A DNA stretch of 64,000 nt from Phyllobacterium trifolii. Its GTDB lineage: Bacteria > Pseudomonadota > Alphaproteobacteria > Rhizobiales > Rhizobiaceae. The notes beneath the pieces were generated by a model. That model ran no database searches. It saw only the letters and a list, made by a program, of their open reading frames with translations, and had not been told where the DNA came from. Position 1 is the first letter of the stretch, and the number at the start of each line of letters is the position of its first letter. The stretch covers positions 186,001 through 250,000 of the forward strand of contig NZ_JACHXN010000008.1 of the NCBI RefSeq assembly GCF_014192095.1, written 5' to 3'. Made by a program: the position numbers and the translations under genes. Positions 8,104-17,600 of this stretch are shown here, piece by piece.

Positions 8104-9102
8104 ATGGATCACATTGGTCTCAACAAGCGCTCATTCGTTTTCTTTCTCGTGCCGAATTTTTCGATGATCGCGTTTGCGACAGCCATCGAACCACTGCGCA
8201 TCGCAAATCGCATGCTTGGGTATGAAGCCTATCGCTGGCGTCTTGCCTCCGTGGATGCGAAGCCTGTCACGGCCTCGAACGGTGTGGAATGCGCCGCGAA
8301 CACATCATTGGAAGACGAGAGGCGGTACCTGACCGGCGAAGAAAGGCCATCCATGGTCTTTGTGTGCGCCGGTATCCACGTCGAGAAATTCCACAACAAA
8401 TCAGTCTTTGCCTGGCTTCGCGAAGAATTCAACCGCGGCGTCGCTGTTGGCGGACTCTGCACCGGGGCGCATATTCTCGCAGCGGCTGGTCTGCTTTCTG
8501 GCAAGCGGTGCGCGATCCATTGGGAGAATCTTCCAGGTTTTGCTGAGGCCTTTCCAAAGGCCGATGTATACGCCGACCTGTTCGAGGTTGACGGCAATAT
8601 CTACACCTGCGCCGGCGGGACCGCCGCGCTGGACATGATGCTCAAGCTCATCGGCGATGATTTCGGCGACAATATCGTCAATCGTGTCTGTGAACAGGCT
8701 CTGACTGACCGCGTACGCAGCCCACACGACCGTCAGCGACTGCCGTTGCGCGCGCGTCTCGGTGTGCAAAACTCCAAGGTTCTGACAATAATCGAATTGA
8801 TGGAAGCGCGTCTGTCCGAACCACTATCATTGATCGAAATCGCTGATCACGTTGGACTGTCGCGCCGCCAGATCGAGCGCCTGTTCCGCCAGGAAATGGG
8901 GCGCTCGCCAGCCCGCTACTATCTGGAGATCCGTTTGGACCGTGCCCGGCATCTGTTGATTCAATCATCCATGCCGATCGTTGAGGTGGCTGTCGCATGT
9001 GGATTTGTCTCGGCATCGCATTTTTCCAAATGCTACCGTGAACTCTACGGCCGTTCGCCGCAGCAGGAACGCGCTGATCGCAAGCAGTTGATTGCAGCGT
9101 AA
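8104..9102 (+). CDS. GlxA-type AraC regulator, GbdR-like
   Basis: A 332-residue regulator with an N-terminal class I amidotransferase-like domain (about 10-185; GLCTGAHILAAAGLLSG) and a C-terminal AraC double helix-turn-helix (about 220-325; SLIEIADHVGLSRRQIERLF and ending with VACGFVSASHFSKCYRELYG). The opening FFLVPNFSMIAFATAIEPLR closely recalls Pseudomonas GbdR/CdhR, activators of glycine-betaine/dimethylglycine and carnitine catabolism. A dimethylglycine dehydrogenase 1 kb downstream and sox genes 12 kb away fit that role. The ligand is inference; betaine or dimethylglycine is the best guess. Confidence 0.85.
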   Translation: MDHIGLNKRSFVFFLVPNFSMIAFATAIEPLRIANRMLGYEAYRWRLASVDAKPVTASNGVECAANTSLEDERRYLTGEERPSMVFVCAGIHVEKFHNKSVFAWLREEFNRGVAVGGLCTGAHILAAAGLLSGKRCAIHWENLPGFAEAFPKADVYADLFEVDGNIYTCAGGTAALDMMLKLIGDDFGDNIVNRVCEQALTDRVRSPHDRQRLPLRARLGVQNSKVLTIIELMEARLSEPLSLIEIADHVGLSRRQIERLFRQEMGRSPARYYLEIRLDRARHLLIQSSMPIVEVAVACGFVSASHFSKCYRELYGRSPQQERADRKQLIAA

Positions 9103-9103
9103 C

Positions 9104-9943
9104 TCATCTCGATTCCCAATCCTGCATCCGCCTCTGCCATATTCGCTCGCCTGAAAGGCAGTCGATTTGCGGCTTGTCCTGGGCCAGGATCAGCGGCAAC
9201 GTCTGTGACGGCAGCCAATCTGCTTTCTGCGTGGTAGGAGTATCGCCCGCCAACTCCAGCACCAGTTTCCGGCGCACAGCCTCCGGAAACTGGTCCCAGG
9301 AATTAACCGGGACCATGAAAGCACCCGGTCCGCCAATGACGCAGCTGCTGTAATAGAGATCAAGGTCCTTCACGGCCCAGTCGGAGTAAAAATCCCCACG
9401 CGTCATCAACGGCAATCCGTTGATCGTAATGCCCTTGGCAATCGCTTGATCGCGAGCGTCAGCCACTGGGCGACCATTGTTGTTCGCGCCGTCGCCTGAA
9501 ATATCGATAACTCGTCGCGAGGCCTTGAAGCCATTGTTGTCGAAGAGGGTACTGGAAAAATCGATAGCCCCGGAGATCGATGTCCGACTTTGTGTTGCAG
9601 GGATTGGCTGATCGAGCGCATCCGCAAGTTTTTCCGCAGAGTCCGCGCCATCGACCAACGTCCAAGGAACGATAATTCGTTGTACGTTCGATCCGGCCCA
9701 TTCAACATAAGTAACGGCTACACGACCGTGAATACCGTCGCGAATGGCATCGACGACTTCCTTGCGCCGAAGCGCCGCGACATAGCCATCGCGTTGAATC
9801 TTCTGCTCGAAAGTTTCCATGGATCGGGATGCGTCGACGGCCAAGACCAACTCCACATCGACCTCAGTATCCGCTGCTTGCGCGCGCGTCGAAAAACTGG
9901 CTAACAAAGCTGCCAGTGACAGAAAACTACAAAGAGTCTTCAT
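9104..9943 (-). CDS. DUF1194 secreted von Willebrand A-like protein
   Basis: A 279-residue exported protein. It has a signal peptide (MKTLCSFLSLAALLASF, cleaved near AQAAD), followed by a VWA-like fold with the metal-site DxSxS motif in LAVDASRSM and RRVIDISGDGANNNGR. DUF1194 proteins are periplasmic and of unknown function. The start at 9943 is chosen because the signal peptide begins there; longer in-frame ATGs lie upstream. It is convergent with the GbdR-like gene, with 1 nt between the stops. Confidence 0.8.
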   Translation of the reverse strand: MKTLCSFLSLAALLASFSTRAQAADTEVDVELVLAVDASRSMETFEQKIQRDGYVAALRRKEVVDAIRDGIHGRVAVTYVEWAGSNVQRIIVPWTLVDGADSAEKLADALDQPIPATQSRTSISGAIDFSSTLFDNNGFKASRRVIDISGDGANNNGRPVADARDQAIAKGITINGLPLMTRGDFYSDWAVKDLDLYYSSCVIGGPGAFMVPVNSWDQFPEAVRRKLVLELAGDTPTTQKADWLPSQTLPLILAQDKPQIDCLSGERIWQRRMQDWESR

Positions 9944-10038
9944 ACGCGATGACATGCATGAAGTGTAACTCAAATCGCCGGAACGCAAAGCGACTTCCAG
10001 CGCGATCACATTCTGTTGAACAAAGGCACTAAATCAAA

Positions 10039-10060
10039 AATGGCGCCCGTCGGCGCCATT
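10039..10060 (-). terminator. Terminator after dimethylglycine dehydrogenase
   Basis: A perfect 9-bp stem, AATGGCGCC/GGCGCCATT, with a 4-nt loop. Read on the minus strand it is followed by TTTTGATTT, so it terminates the gene that ends at 10084. Confidence 0.85.
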
Positions 10061-10083
10061 CTCAAGATCGGTTTTCGACAGGT

Positions 10084-12600
10084 TTAAGCCTTCAAGCGCT
10101 CATTTTCGGTATCGAACGGCGATTCCTGAATCACGATCGCTTTGTGTGTCTTTCCCAATATCTTGATCTCGACCTGAGTGCCGAGAGCAGAGTATTCAGG
10201 CTTCACCATCGCAAGCGCTATGCTTTTGCCGAGGCGCCAGCCATAGCCACCATGAGTGGCACGGCCAACAAGTTCACCTTTCACATATATCGGTTCACTG
10301 CCGCGAGCATCGACATCCGATACACCCGGAACGAGCACTTCCAGGGTCACGAAGTTCCATTTCAGACCATTTTCCCGCGCCTTGACCACAGCGTCACGTC
10401 CGATGAACTCTCCCTTGTTGGGATGAACGAAGCGGTCAAGACCGCTTTCAAACGCATTGTATTCGATAGACAATTCGCGCGGGATCAAGCGATATGACTT
10501 TTCTATCGCCATCGCTGTCATTGCACGGATACCGAAAGGCTTGATACCGAATTCAGCGCCGGCTTCGAGCAACAGATCATAGATAGTGTTCTGCTGTTCA
10601 ATTGGATGGTGTAGTTCCCAGCCAAGCTCGCCAACGAAATTGACGCGCAATGCATGCGCCGTTGCAGTACCAACGCTGATCTCTTTGCCGGAAAGCCACG
10701 GAAACGCCTCGTTGGACAGATCGGCACGCGTTAGTTTCTTCAGAACCTGGCGGCTCTTGGGTCCCGCCAGAACGAGAACACCATACATCTGCGTAATAGG
10801 ACGCAAGGTGACAGAGCCATCGTCCGGCAGCAGCTTGTGCAAATAATCGTGGTCATGATTTTCGTAAGCCCCCGCCGAGACAAGATAGAATTTCCCTGGG
10901 GACCACTCATAGACTGTGAATTCCGAACGAACCCCGCCAAGCGGCGTCAGGAGATGGCAAAGCGCGATACGGCCCTGCTTTTTCGGAATGCGATTAGCCA
11001 GTATCGAGTCGAGCCAAGCCCGGGCACCTGGTCCGGACACTTCCATCTTGGCGAAAGCCGACATGTCTAGAAGACCGACATTGTTCGTCACATTTTTGAT
11101 CTCATGACCGACATGTTCGAAATAGTTGGAACGCCGGAACGACCAGAGCTCCTTGATCTTGCCGTCAGCATCAGGCTTCGGATGATTGTGGTTCATCAGA
11201 ACATCTGGCTTGTCGAGTTTGGCAACGTCGAGCCCGTATCCTTGCGGTGCGAACCAATTGGCGCGCTCCCAGCCATAAACAGTTCCGAACACGGCACCGA
11301 GTTGCTTCTGGCGATCATAGGAAGGCGAACGCTTTAACGGCCGGGCAGCACCTCGCTCCTCGTCTGGGTAATGGACCGAGAAGACCTCGGCATAGGCCTC
11401 TTCATTCTTTTCTTTAAGGTATCCTTCGGTCGCGTAAGGACCGAAACGGCGTGGATCGACACCCATCATATCGATAGACGGTTCTCCTTCGACGATCCAT
11501 TCGGCCAGCTGCCAACCGGCACCGCCGGCGGCGGTGACACCAAAGGAGTGTCCCTCATTCAACCAGAAGTTTTTGAGACGTGGCGCAGGTCCAATGATGG
11601 GTGAGCCATCGGGGGTATAGGCGATGGCGCCATTATAAACCTTCTTGATACCGACTTCACCAAATGCCGGGACACGCGCGATCGCGGTTTCGATATGCGG
11701 TTCGAGGCGGTCGAGGTCTTCCTGGAACAATTCATATTCGCTGGCATCCGAAGGGCCATCGACGTAACAGACGGGGGCACCCCGCTCGTATGGCCCAAGC
11801 AGCAAGCCGCCATTTTCCTCGCGCATATACCAGGAACTGTCGCTTTCGCGTAAAACACCCATTTCGGGCAAGCCTTTTGCCTTCCGCTCAAGAATTGCCG
11901 GGTGTGGCTCGGTCACGATATACTGATGTTCGACGGGAATAACCGGCACATCGAGGCCGACCATTTTGCCGGTCTTGCGGGCAAAGTTGCCGGTTGCGGA
12001 CACCACATGTTCCGCGGTGATGTCACCCTTATCGGTCTTTACCAGCCATTGGCCAGACGGCAATTGTTCGATGCCAAGCACGGTCGTATAGCGGTAGATT
12101 GTTGCACCACGATCGCGCGCACCCTTGGCAAGCGCCTGCGTCAGATCCGCCGGCTGGATATAACCGTCTTCCGGATGCTGGATTGCGCCAATAATGCCGT
12201 CCATCTCGGCAAGCGGCCAGATCTCCTTGACCTGCTCGGGTGTCAGGAGCTTCACCGGAACGCCGATCGTTTCGGCCACACCCGCATAATACATGTATTC
12301 GTCCCAGCGATCCTGCGTGCGAGCAAGGCGAATATTGCTGCAATTGGTGAAGCCGACATTCATGCCGGTCTCCTCTTGCAGCTCTTGATAGAATTTGACC
12401 GAATATTTATGAATCTGGCCAACCGAATAGCTCATATTGAACAAGGGCAGCAGACCAGCAGCGTGCCAGGTCGAACCGGATGTCAGTTCCTTGCGCTCAA
12501 TCAGGACAACATCACTCCAGCCCTTCTTGGCCAGATGATAGAGTGTTGACACACCTACTACCCCACCGCCGATAACGACAACACGCGCCTCAGTCTTCAT
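10084..12600 (-). CDS. Dimethylglycine/sarcosine dehydrogenase-like flavoprotein
   Basis: An 838-residue two-part enzyme. Residues 5-370 form a D-amino-acid-oxidase-type FAD domain (VVVIGGGVVGVSTLYHLAKKG; STWHAAGL, whose His matches the covalent-FAD His of mammalian dimethylglycine dehydrogenase). Residues 440-830 form a GcvT/folate-binding domain that would capture formaldehyde as methylene-H4folate. It oxidatively demethylates dimethylglycine or sarcosine. The start at 12600 is supported by AGGA 7-10 nt upstream; an open frame extends 34 codons further without support. A GbdR-like regulator lies nearby and soxDAG lies 9 kb to the right. Dimethylglycine and sarcosine cannot be told apart by eye. 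Confidence 0.88.
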   Translation of the reverse strand: MKTEARVVVIGGGVVGVSTLYHLAKKGWSDVVLIERKELTSGSTWHAAGLLPLFNMSYSVGQIHKYSVKFYQELQEETGMNVGFTNCSNIRLARTQDRWDEYMYYAGVAETIGVPVKLLTPEQVKEIWPLAEMDGIIGAIQHPEDGYIQPADLTQALAKGARDRGATIYRYTTVLGIEQLPSGQWLVKTDKGDITAEHVVSATGNFARKTGKMVGLDVPVIPVEHQYIVTEPHPAILERKAKGLPEMGVLRESDSSWYMREENGGLLLGPYERGAPVCYVDGPSDASEYELFQEDLDRLEPHIETAIARVPAFGEVGIKKVYNGAIAYTPDGSPIIGPAPRLKNFWLNEGHSFGVTAAGGAGWQLAEWIVEGEPSIDMMGVDPRRFGPYATEGYLKEKNEEAYAEVFSVHYPDEERGAARPLKRSPSYDRQKQLGAVFGTVYGWERANWFAPQGYGLDVAKLDKPDVLMNHNHPKPDADGKIKELWSFRRSNYFEHVGHEIKNVTNNVGLLDMSAFAKMEVSGPGARAWLDSILANRIPKKQGRIALCHLLTPLGGVRSEFTVYEWSPGKFYLVSAGAYENHDHDYLHKLLPDDGSVTLRPITQMYGVLVLAGPKSRQVLKKLTRADLSNEAFPWLSGKEISVGTATAHALRVNFVGELGWELHHPIEQQNTIYDLLLEAGAEFGIKPFGIRAMTAMAIEKSYRLIPRELSIEYNAFESGLDRFVHPNKGEFIGRDAVVKARENGLKWNFVTLEVLVPGVSDVDARGSEPIYVKGELVGRATHGGYGWRLGKSIALAMVKPEYSALGTQVEIKILGKTHKAIVIQESPFDTENERLKA

Positions 12601-12845
12601 TTCACTTTGTCCTTTGGTATCGATCGATGGCCGGAACGGCTCCAACAATTTTTTTGCACTATGGCGTTTCGTATGTCCATCGCTAAGGCCTGTTTGCGAC
12701 ATGGCGAAAACACGCCGCGACGCCTGGTAGACAGGCCGTATTTTATAGGAGCATTCGACAAATTTCGGGAGGCGTTTAACGCAATGTGGAGGATTAAAGC
12801 TCTAAGGATAGTGGTCACGCGCCGCGGAACCTGAGTCGAAGTCGA

Positions 12846-14573
12846 ATGCCGGATATTTCCAGAAGCTCCACCAGAACTTCAGCACAAATGTTCTCACCAT
12901 TGGTGTTGCTCGCGCTTGTTCTGGTGTTCCTTGTTGTTCTTTTGTCGCTCCCCTTGGTCATCCCAATCGGCCCGATGTATTGGGATACCTACATCTATCT
13001 CGATGCAGCCCAACGCATAAAACTTGGCCAAGTGCCGGCTGTGGATTTTCTCGCACCCGTCGGCGGCCTTGAATACTATCAATTCTACTGGCTTCAGAAA
13101 CTTTTCCCCGGCGGGCAACCTACGTTGATTGCACAATGGTCCGTGCTAATTTCTGCCGCACCTTTGATGGCAATCATTCTTGCTGAAATCGACAAGAAGA
13201 GCCGAAAGATCGCCTTTGCGATCCTTGTTCCATTTCTTGTTTTTGCGCTGTGCCCGACCAACACACAGAGCTTTCATTCCTATCCCGGCGTCAACGGTTT
13301 CGGCATTTACAATCGCCACACCTCCCTGCTGCTCTATGTTCTCGTCAGCGCACTGGTTTTCTTGCCGAATGGCCGAAAGCTCGCCCTCATCGCCGCGCTG
13401 ACGATGCTTGCGCTGTTCTTTACCAAGATAACGGGGTTTTTGGCAGGCGGACTGATCGGTTTCTATGCGATCCTCTCAGGCCGTCTCCTGTGGCGCTATG
13501 TATTGCTGGCGTTATGCATCTTTGCCGTGGCGCTTCTGGTACTCGAGTTCAATCATGGAATGGTGTCTGCCTATGTAGAGAGCATCTTAGCTCTGGTCAG
13601 GATGAACGAGGGCCTGCTTCTGCCTCGCTTTCTGACTGTTTTTTCAATCAAGCTCGACGTCATCCTCGCGGCGGCAGGTCTGATACTTTTCCTGTTCCGG
13701 CTGGACTGGAGCCCCCTTACGGACCATTGGCACAATCTTCGCAAAAAACCGACAACAGCAAATATCGCTGCGCTACTGGATCGCGATTGGCTGTGGATCG
13801 GCGTCACGCTGGTCGCTGGCATTTTCCTTGAGACACAGAATACCGGCAGCCAGGAATTCATCTTTCTCTGGCCAGTTCTTCTCGCGGTGCTGCGCAAAAC
13901 ACCGAAATTGTCCGAAAGACGCCGGCTGATTGTCTATTGTCTAGTTGCGTTTACCGCGATCCCGACGATCACCAAGGTTATGCAAGGCACTCTACGCTTT
14001 GTCGCTGTGGCGCCGACATATGTGGAAGCGCCGGTCACTGATGTAAAAACGATGGGCCTCGTTTCTACCCGCAAGGATATCATGGAACGGGTGAACCTGC
14101 TGGAATCCCACTATGCCTCTAATGCCGGGGCCTACCGCCAACTGGCGGAGGCGGGACAACTGCCGAGCTGGCAGCTCTATTCTGAACTTGACTACCAGAT
14201 GTTCTGGGTGGTCTCCGCCGATCGCGCTCTCAATGCGCTCAAGCAGTTCGAGAGCACGAATAGTGTCCATTTGAACAGTTTGATGACGCTGGATTTCGTC
14301 AATCCGTTTCCGTGGATACTCGATCGCGACGCAACCCGAAATGTTCAGATTGGTGCCGACCCATTCCGCACTGTCGGTGATCTGACAGAAGCAGAAGAAA
14401 CCTCTCTGCGCCAGACAGATGGCATTTTACGCCCGTCCTGCCCGACGACCAGCGCGCGGCTTTCTCTGCAGCGTATCTATGAAAAAGCCTTGGCGGACCG
14501 GATCGTCGTAAAGCTTGACGATTGTTGGGACCTGTTGCTGAGGCCGGGTATCAAACTTTCCGGCCAATCCTGA
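12846..14573 (+). CDS. Polytopic membrane protein, GT-C glycosyltransferase-like
   Basis: A 575-residue integral membrane protein. Hydrophobic segments occur around residues 18-40, 95-120, 125-145, 158-205, 210-245, 270-290, 320-350 and 365-390, with a soluble C-terminal third. The first extracytoplasmic loop carries acidic residues (YWDTYIYLDAAQRIKLGQVP), a pattern typical of GT-C enzymes that use polyprenyl-phosphate sugars. I do not recognise a named family. It faces a convergent operon for lipid-linked sugar synthesis and could be the transferase that uses its product. That link is inference. Confidence 0.6.
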   Translation: MPDISRSSTRTSAQMFSPLVLLALVLVFLVVLLSLPLVIPIGPMYWDTYIYLDAAQRIKLGQVPAVDFLAPVGGLEYYQFYWLQKLFPGGQPTLIAQWSVLISAAPLMAIILAEIDKKSRKIAFAILVPFLVFALCPTNTQSFHSYPGVNGFGIYNRHTSLLLYVLVSALVFLPNGRKLALIAALTMLALFFTKITGFLAGGLIGFYAILSGRLLWRYVLLALCIFAVALLVLEFNHGMVSAYVESILALVRMNEGLLLPRFLTVFSIKLDVILAAAGLILFLFRLDWSPLTDHWHNLRKKPTTANIAALLDRDWLWIGVTLVAGIFLETQNTGSQEFIFLWPVLLAVLRKTPKLSERRRLIVYCLVAFTAIPTITKVMQGTLRFVAVAPTYVEAPVTDVKTMGLVSTRKDIMERVNLLESHYASNAGAYRQLAEAGQLPSWQLYSELDYQMFWVVSADRALNALKQFESTNSVHLNSLMTLDFVNPFPWILDRDATRNVQIGADPFRTVGDLTEAEETSLRQTDGILRPSCPTTSARLSLQRIYEKALADRIVVKLDDCWDLLLRPGIKLSGQS

Positions 14574-14581
14574 CAGCAGAA

Positions 14582-14601
14582 AGCCGGACCAAAGCCCGGC
14601 T
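14582..14601. terminator. Terminator between convergent genes
   Basis: AGCCGG and CCGGCT pair across an 8-nt loop just after the stop at 14573, between two convergent transcription units. The T run is weak on the plus side. Confidence 0.6.
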
Positions 14602-14618
14602 CTTCTGGAATTCCGGTG

Positions 14619-16058
14619 TTATTTTACCTGCGCTTTGACGAAGTCTTTTACGATCCGTACGATACCGCGTGACAGCACTTCGTCGAGCGCTTTGATGAAT
14701 GTGTCGACATGTTCCCGTCCGCAAATCAGTGGCGGCTCCAGGCGGATAACATTTCGATTGTACTCAGTGAATGCGACCAGCACACCATGATCGCGCAGGA
14801 GGTGGCTGCCGATAAACCCCGGAAGCGAACCCTTCAACTTGTCATCCAGTACGGCAAGAACGGGGCGCAACACTATTGGCACCGTCTTGGAGAAATCGTG
14901 GAATTCGAGACCGACCATCAGGCCCTTGCCACGTACGTCCTTGATCATCGTCGGATATTTGACTTTCAGCTCTTCCAGCTTTTGCAATAGATAGTCGCCA
15001 GTTGCTGCGGCGTTATCGATCAGATGTTCGTCGTAGAGAATATTCATCGCTTCGATTGAAGTGACACAGGCTTCGCCAATCCCGCCAAATGTGGCCATGG
15101 CATGGATCATTGCTGTCTTGGGCGTGCCATAGGCTTTCATATAGACCTCGCGCCGGGCGATCATCGCGCCGACAGCCGCCTTGCCTCCACCCAAGGATTT
15201 GGCCAAGGCGGTTACATCGGGCACAACGCCCGCATGTTCGAAAGCATAAAACCGGCCGGAGCGACCAAAGCCACACTGGACCTCATCGGCAACCCAAAGC
15301 ACGCCATACTGATCGCATAGCGAGCGCAGTTTTTGCCAGTACTCCTTCGGCGCCTGAATGATACCACCACCGCCCTGAATGGTTTCCAGTACAATGACAC
15401 CGATTTCAGGATCGGAGCGGAAAGCATTCTCGACGGCATCGATATCGCCAAATGGAACACGAACCGTATTCTCCACCAGCTTGAACTCACCGCGATAAAG
15501 CCCTCCGTCGGTAATCGAGAGAACGCCCTTGGTTTTGCCGTGAAATGAATTCTCGGCATATACGATCTTCGGCTTCTTGGGACCTGCGGCGCGCTCGGCA
15601 ACCTTTATCGCCGCCTCCATTGCCTCCGATCCCGACGATCCGAGGAATACCATGTCAAGATCACCGGGTGAGCAAGCGGCAAGGTTGTGCGCCAAGGCGG
15701 TCGCATATTGCGACATGAAAGCAATGGCTATTTCCTGACGCTGTTCATCCTGGAATTTCTTGCGCGCCCCGACAATCCGCGGGTGATTATGGCCGAAAGC
15801 AAGAGAGCCGAAGCCGCCAAAGAAATCGAGAATGGCGCGGCCGTTTTGATCATAATAATACATGCCTTCCGCACGGTCGATTTTCACCTTGTGAAAACCG
15901 AGAAGCTTCATGAAATGCAGCTGACCGGGATTGAGATGCCTGGTGAAAAGCTCGGTCATGCGCGGCAGCGTCATGGCCTTGGCCTCTTCGACCGTGAGCA
16001 GATCTGGCTTTCCTATAAGTCCCTGGACCGCCTCGTGCTGTGCTGTAACCTTGTTCAT
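14619..16058 (-). CDS. Class III PLP aminotransferase
   Basis: A 479-residue class III aminotransferase. Seen: GGFGSLAFGHNHPRI, the PLP-phosphate loop FLGSSGSEAMEAAIK, SFHGKTKG, the PLP-Asp in VADEVQCGFGRSG, and the Schiff-base Lys in ALAKSLGGGK. These enzymes usually act on omega-amines or amino acids. The start at 16058 is preferred because GGGGAA lies 7 nt upstream, while the ATG at 16064 touches it. It is the last gene of the five-gene lipid-sugar operon, 12 nt after the epimerase. A role in aminating a keto-sugar is possible but unproven; a diamine or amino-acid substrate is the null expectation. Confidence 0.8.
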   Translation of the reverse strand: MNKVTAQHEAVQGLIGKPDLLTVEEAKAMTLPRMTELFTRHLNPGQLHFMKLLGFHKVKIDRAEGMYYYDQNGRAILDFFGGFGSLAFGHNHPRIVGARKKFQDEQRQEIAIAFMSQYATALAHNLAACSPGDLDMVFLGSSGSEAMEAAIKVAERAAGPKKPKIVYAENSFHGKTKGVLSITDGGLYRGEFKLVENTVRVPFGDIDAVENAFRSDPEIGVIVLETIQGGGGIIQAPKEYWQKLRSLCDQYGVLWVADEVQCGFGRSGRFYAFEHAGVVPDVTALAKSLGGGKAAVGAMIARREVYMKAYGTPKTAMIHAMATFGGIGEACVTSIEAMNILYDEHLIDNAAATGDYLLQKLEELKVKYPTMIKDVRGKGLMVGLEFHDFSKTVPIVLRPVLAVLDDKLKGSLPGFIGSHLLRDHGVLVAFTEYNRNVIRLEPPLICGREHVDTFIKALDEVLSRGIVRIVKDFVKAQVK

Positions 16059-16070
16059 CGCCATTCCCCG

Positions 16071-17081
16071 TTATTCCGCCGCTATCGACGATGGTTGCTG
16101 CACGGCTTTGCCGTCTTTGATATTGCGATACTCCTTATATGCTGCAATGAGCATATCCTCATCGCGATATTGCGGTATCCAGCCCAGTTGACGCTCCGCT
16201 TTCGACACATCAAGTACGCACATTTCGTCCGCGATCAAATATTGTTCCGGATCCATGATCGGCTTGTTCATCCAGTCGAAGAAGTCGAGTGTGCGTTTTA
16301 CCGCCCAGGCAGGTGTTGGTAGCAGGATCGATTTCGATCCTGCGAATTTCACCAGGTCGCCGAGCAGTTTGCGAACAGGCGGCGGGTTCAGCGAGCCGAG
16401 ATTATACGCCTCATTTGGCACGCCAGCCTTCCATGCCGCACGTGCGGCTTCCGCACAATCGAACACTGAAATGAACTGATAAGGGTTCTTGCCGGAGCCA
16501 ATCATCGGTACCGGCAGGTTGTAATCGACCAATTTGAACAACTTTTCGAGGATACCAAGTCGGCCCGGCCCAATGATCAGGCGTGGGCGAAACAGGGAGA
16601 TATTCATTCCGCGCATGCGCCATTCTGCTGCCAGTTCCTCGGTTTTCAATTTCGACATTCCATACTCACCAAGCGGTGCCGCGGGGTGGTCTTCGGTCTG
16701 GGGCCAGACATAGGTGTGGCCATAGATCATGTCGGTCGTATAGTGTACGAGCTTCCTCGCACCCGCCTTGTCCATCGCCTTGATAATGCTCTCGGTACCG
16801 AAGTAATTGACCGGAAAGAAGAAATCGTGCCGCTTCGCCCGCACCTGCAACGGCGAAAGCATCTTGGCTGACAGGTTGTAGACCATGTCGTCGGCCTTGA
16901 TACCCACTGCTGCGATGGACTTCGGTTCGGTCACATCGCATTTGACGAAGTTCACATCGCCATAGTGGGACAGATCGCTCTTGGCGATGTCCGCCACAAC
17001 GACTTCCTCTCCCCCGGCAATCAGCTTCGGTGCCAGATGCCGCCCGACGAAACCGTCGCCACCAAAAATAACGTGTCTCAT
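16071..17081 (-). CDS. NAD-dependent epimerase/dehydratase (extended SDR)
   Basis: A 336-residue extended short-chain dehydrogenase: GGDGFVGRHLAPKL nucleotide-binding loop at the N-terminus, Asp at the end of strand 2 (VVADI), the catalytic YGMSK motif near residue 140 and the preceding Thr/Thr (HYTTDMIYG). It would epimerise, reduce or dehydrate a nucleotide- or lipid-linked sugar. Within the operon it could supply the reductase half of a DprE1/DprE2-like 2'-epimerisation. The gap to the SMR-like gene upstream is 13 nt. Confidence 0.8.
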   Translation of the reverse strand: MRHVIFGGDGFVGRHLAPKLIAGGEEVVVADIAKSDLSHYGDVNFVKCDVTEPKSIAAVGIKADDMVYNLSAKMLSPLQVRAKRHDFFFPVNYFGTESIIKAMDKAGARKLVHYTTDMIYGHTYVWPQTEDHPAAPLGEYGMSKLKTEELAAEWRMRGMNISLFRPRLIIGPGRLGILEKLFKLVDYNLPVPMIGSGKNPYQFISVFDCAEAARAAWKAGVPNEAYNLGSLNPPPVRKLLGDLVKFAGSKSILLPTPAWAVKRTLDFFDWMNKPIMDPEQYLIADEMCVLDVSKAERQLGWIPQYRDEDMLIAAYKEYRNIKDGKAVQQPSSIAAE

Positions 17082-17094
17082 TTCTTCAACTCAC

Positions 17095-17517
17095 TTACGA
17101 GGATGTTGTGGAAGCTGGTGGCGTTTGTTCGCCAGGCGTTTCATGACGTCCGCTCTGGGCGATCAGAATGGTTCCGATCATGATGAAGGCGATGCCCGCA
17201 ATCTTGAACGTTCCGAGTTCCTCCTTGAACACTGCCCAGGCGAACAGGGCGACGGCCACATAAGCCAGGCTGAGGAACGGGTAGGCGAAGGATAGATCGA
17301 CCTTGGAAAGCACATAAAGATGTGAGGCCATGGAGATGACAAACATCGTCAATCCGGCGAAAACCCAAGGGTTGAAAATGATCTGGAATATTCTCTGGAT
17401 GATCGTATCGGCGCTGAAGCTGATCGGCCCCAGCGTTATCATGCCGTATTTCAGCATAACTTGCGCCGCCGCATTGGTCATGACGGTGAACAGGATAAAT
17501 GGAATGTATTTTGTCAT
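17095..17517 (-). CDS. SMR/EamA-type small transporter (ArnE/ArnF-like flippase candidate)
   Basis: A 140-residue protein with four predicted membrane helices (about 4-26, 42-62, 69-92 and 98-117). It is a single-repeat member of the drug/metabolite transporter superfamily, the same size and topology as ArnE/ArnF, which move undecaprenyl-phosphate-aminoarabinose across the inner membrane. The helix-3 segment VDLSFAYPFLSLAYV fits the family. The C-terminus is hydrophilic and Thr/Ser rich. Its place between the DprE1-like oxidase and the epimerase makes a lipid-sugar flippase role likely but unproven; generic efflux is the alternative. Confidence 0.72.
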   Translation of the reverse strand: MTKYIPFILFTVMTNAAAQVMLKYGMITLGPISFSADTIIQRIFQIIFNPWVFAGLTMFVISMASHLYVLSKVDLSFAYPFLSLAYVAVALFAWAVFKEELGTFKIAGIAFIMIGTILIAQSGRHETPGEQTPPASTTSS

Positions 17518-17600
17518 GACGGAACGGCCCCTCTAGTTCGTCGAGTGCATAGCAAAGCTGCGTTGAAAAGACCCCAAGCACATTGTTAAAATTTGATGCA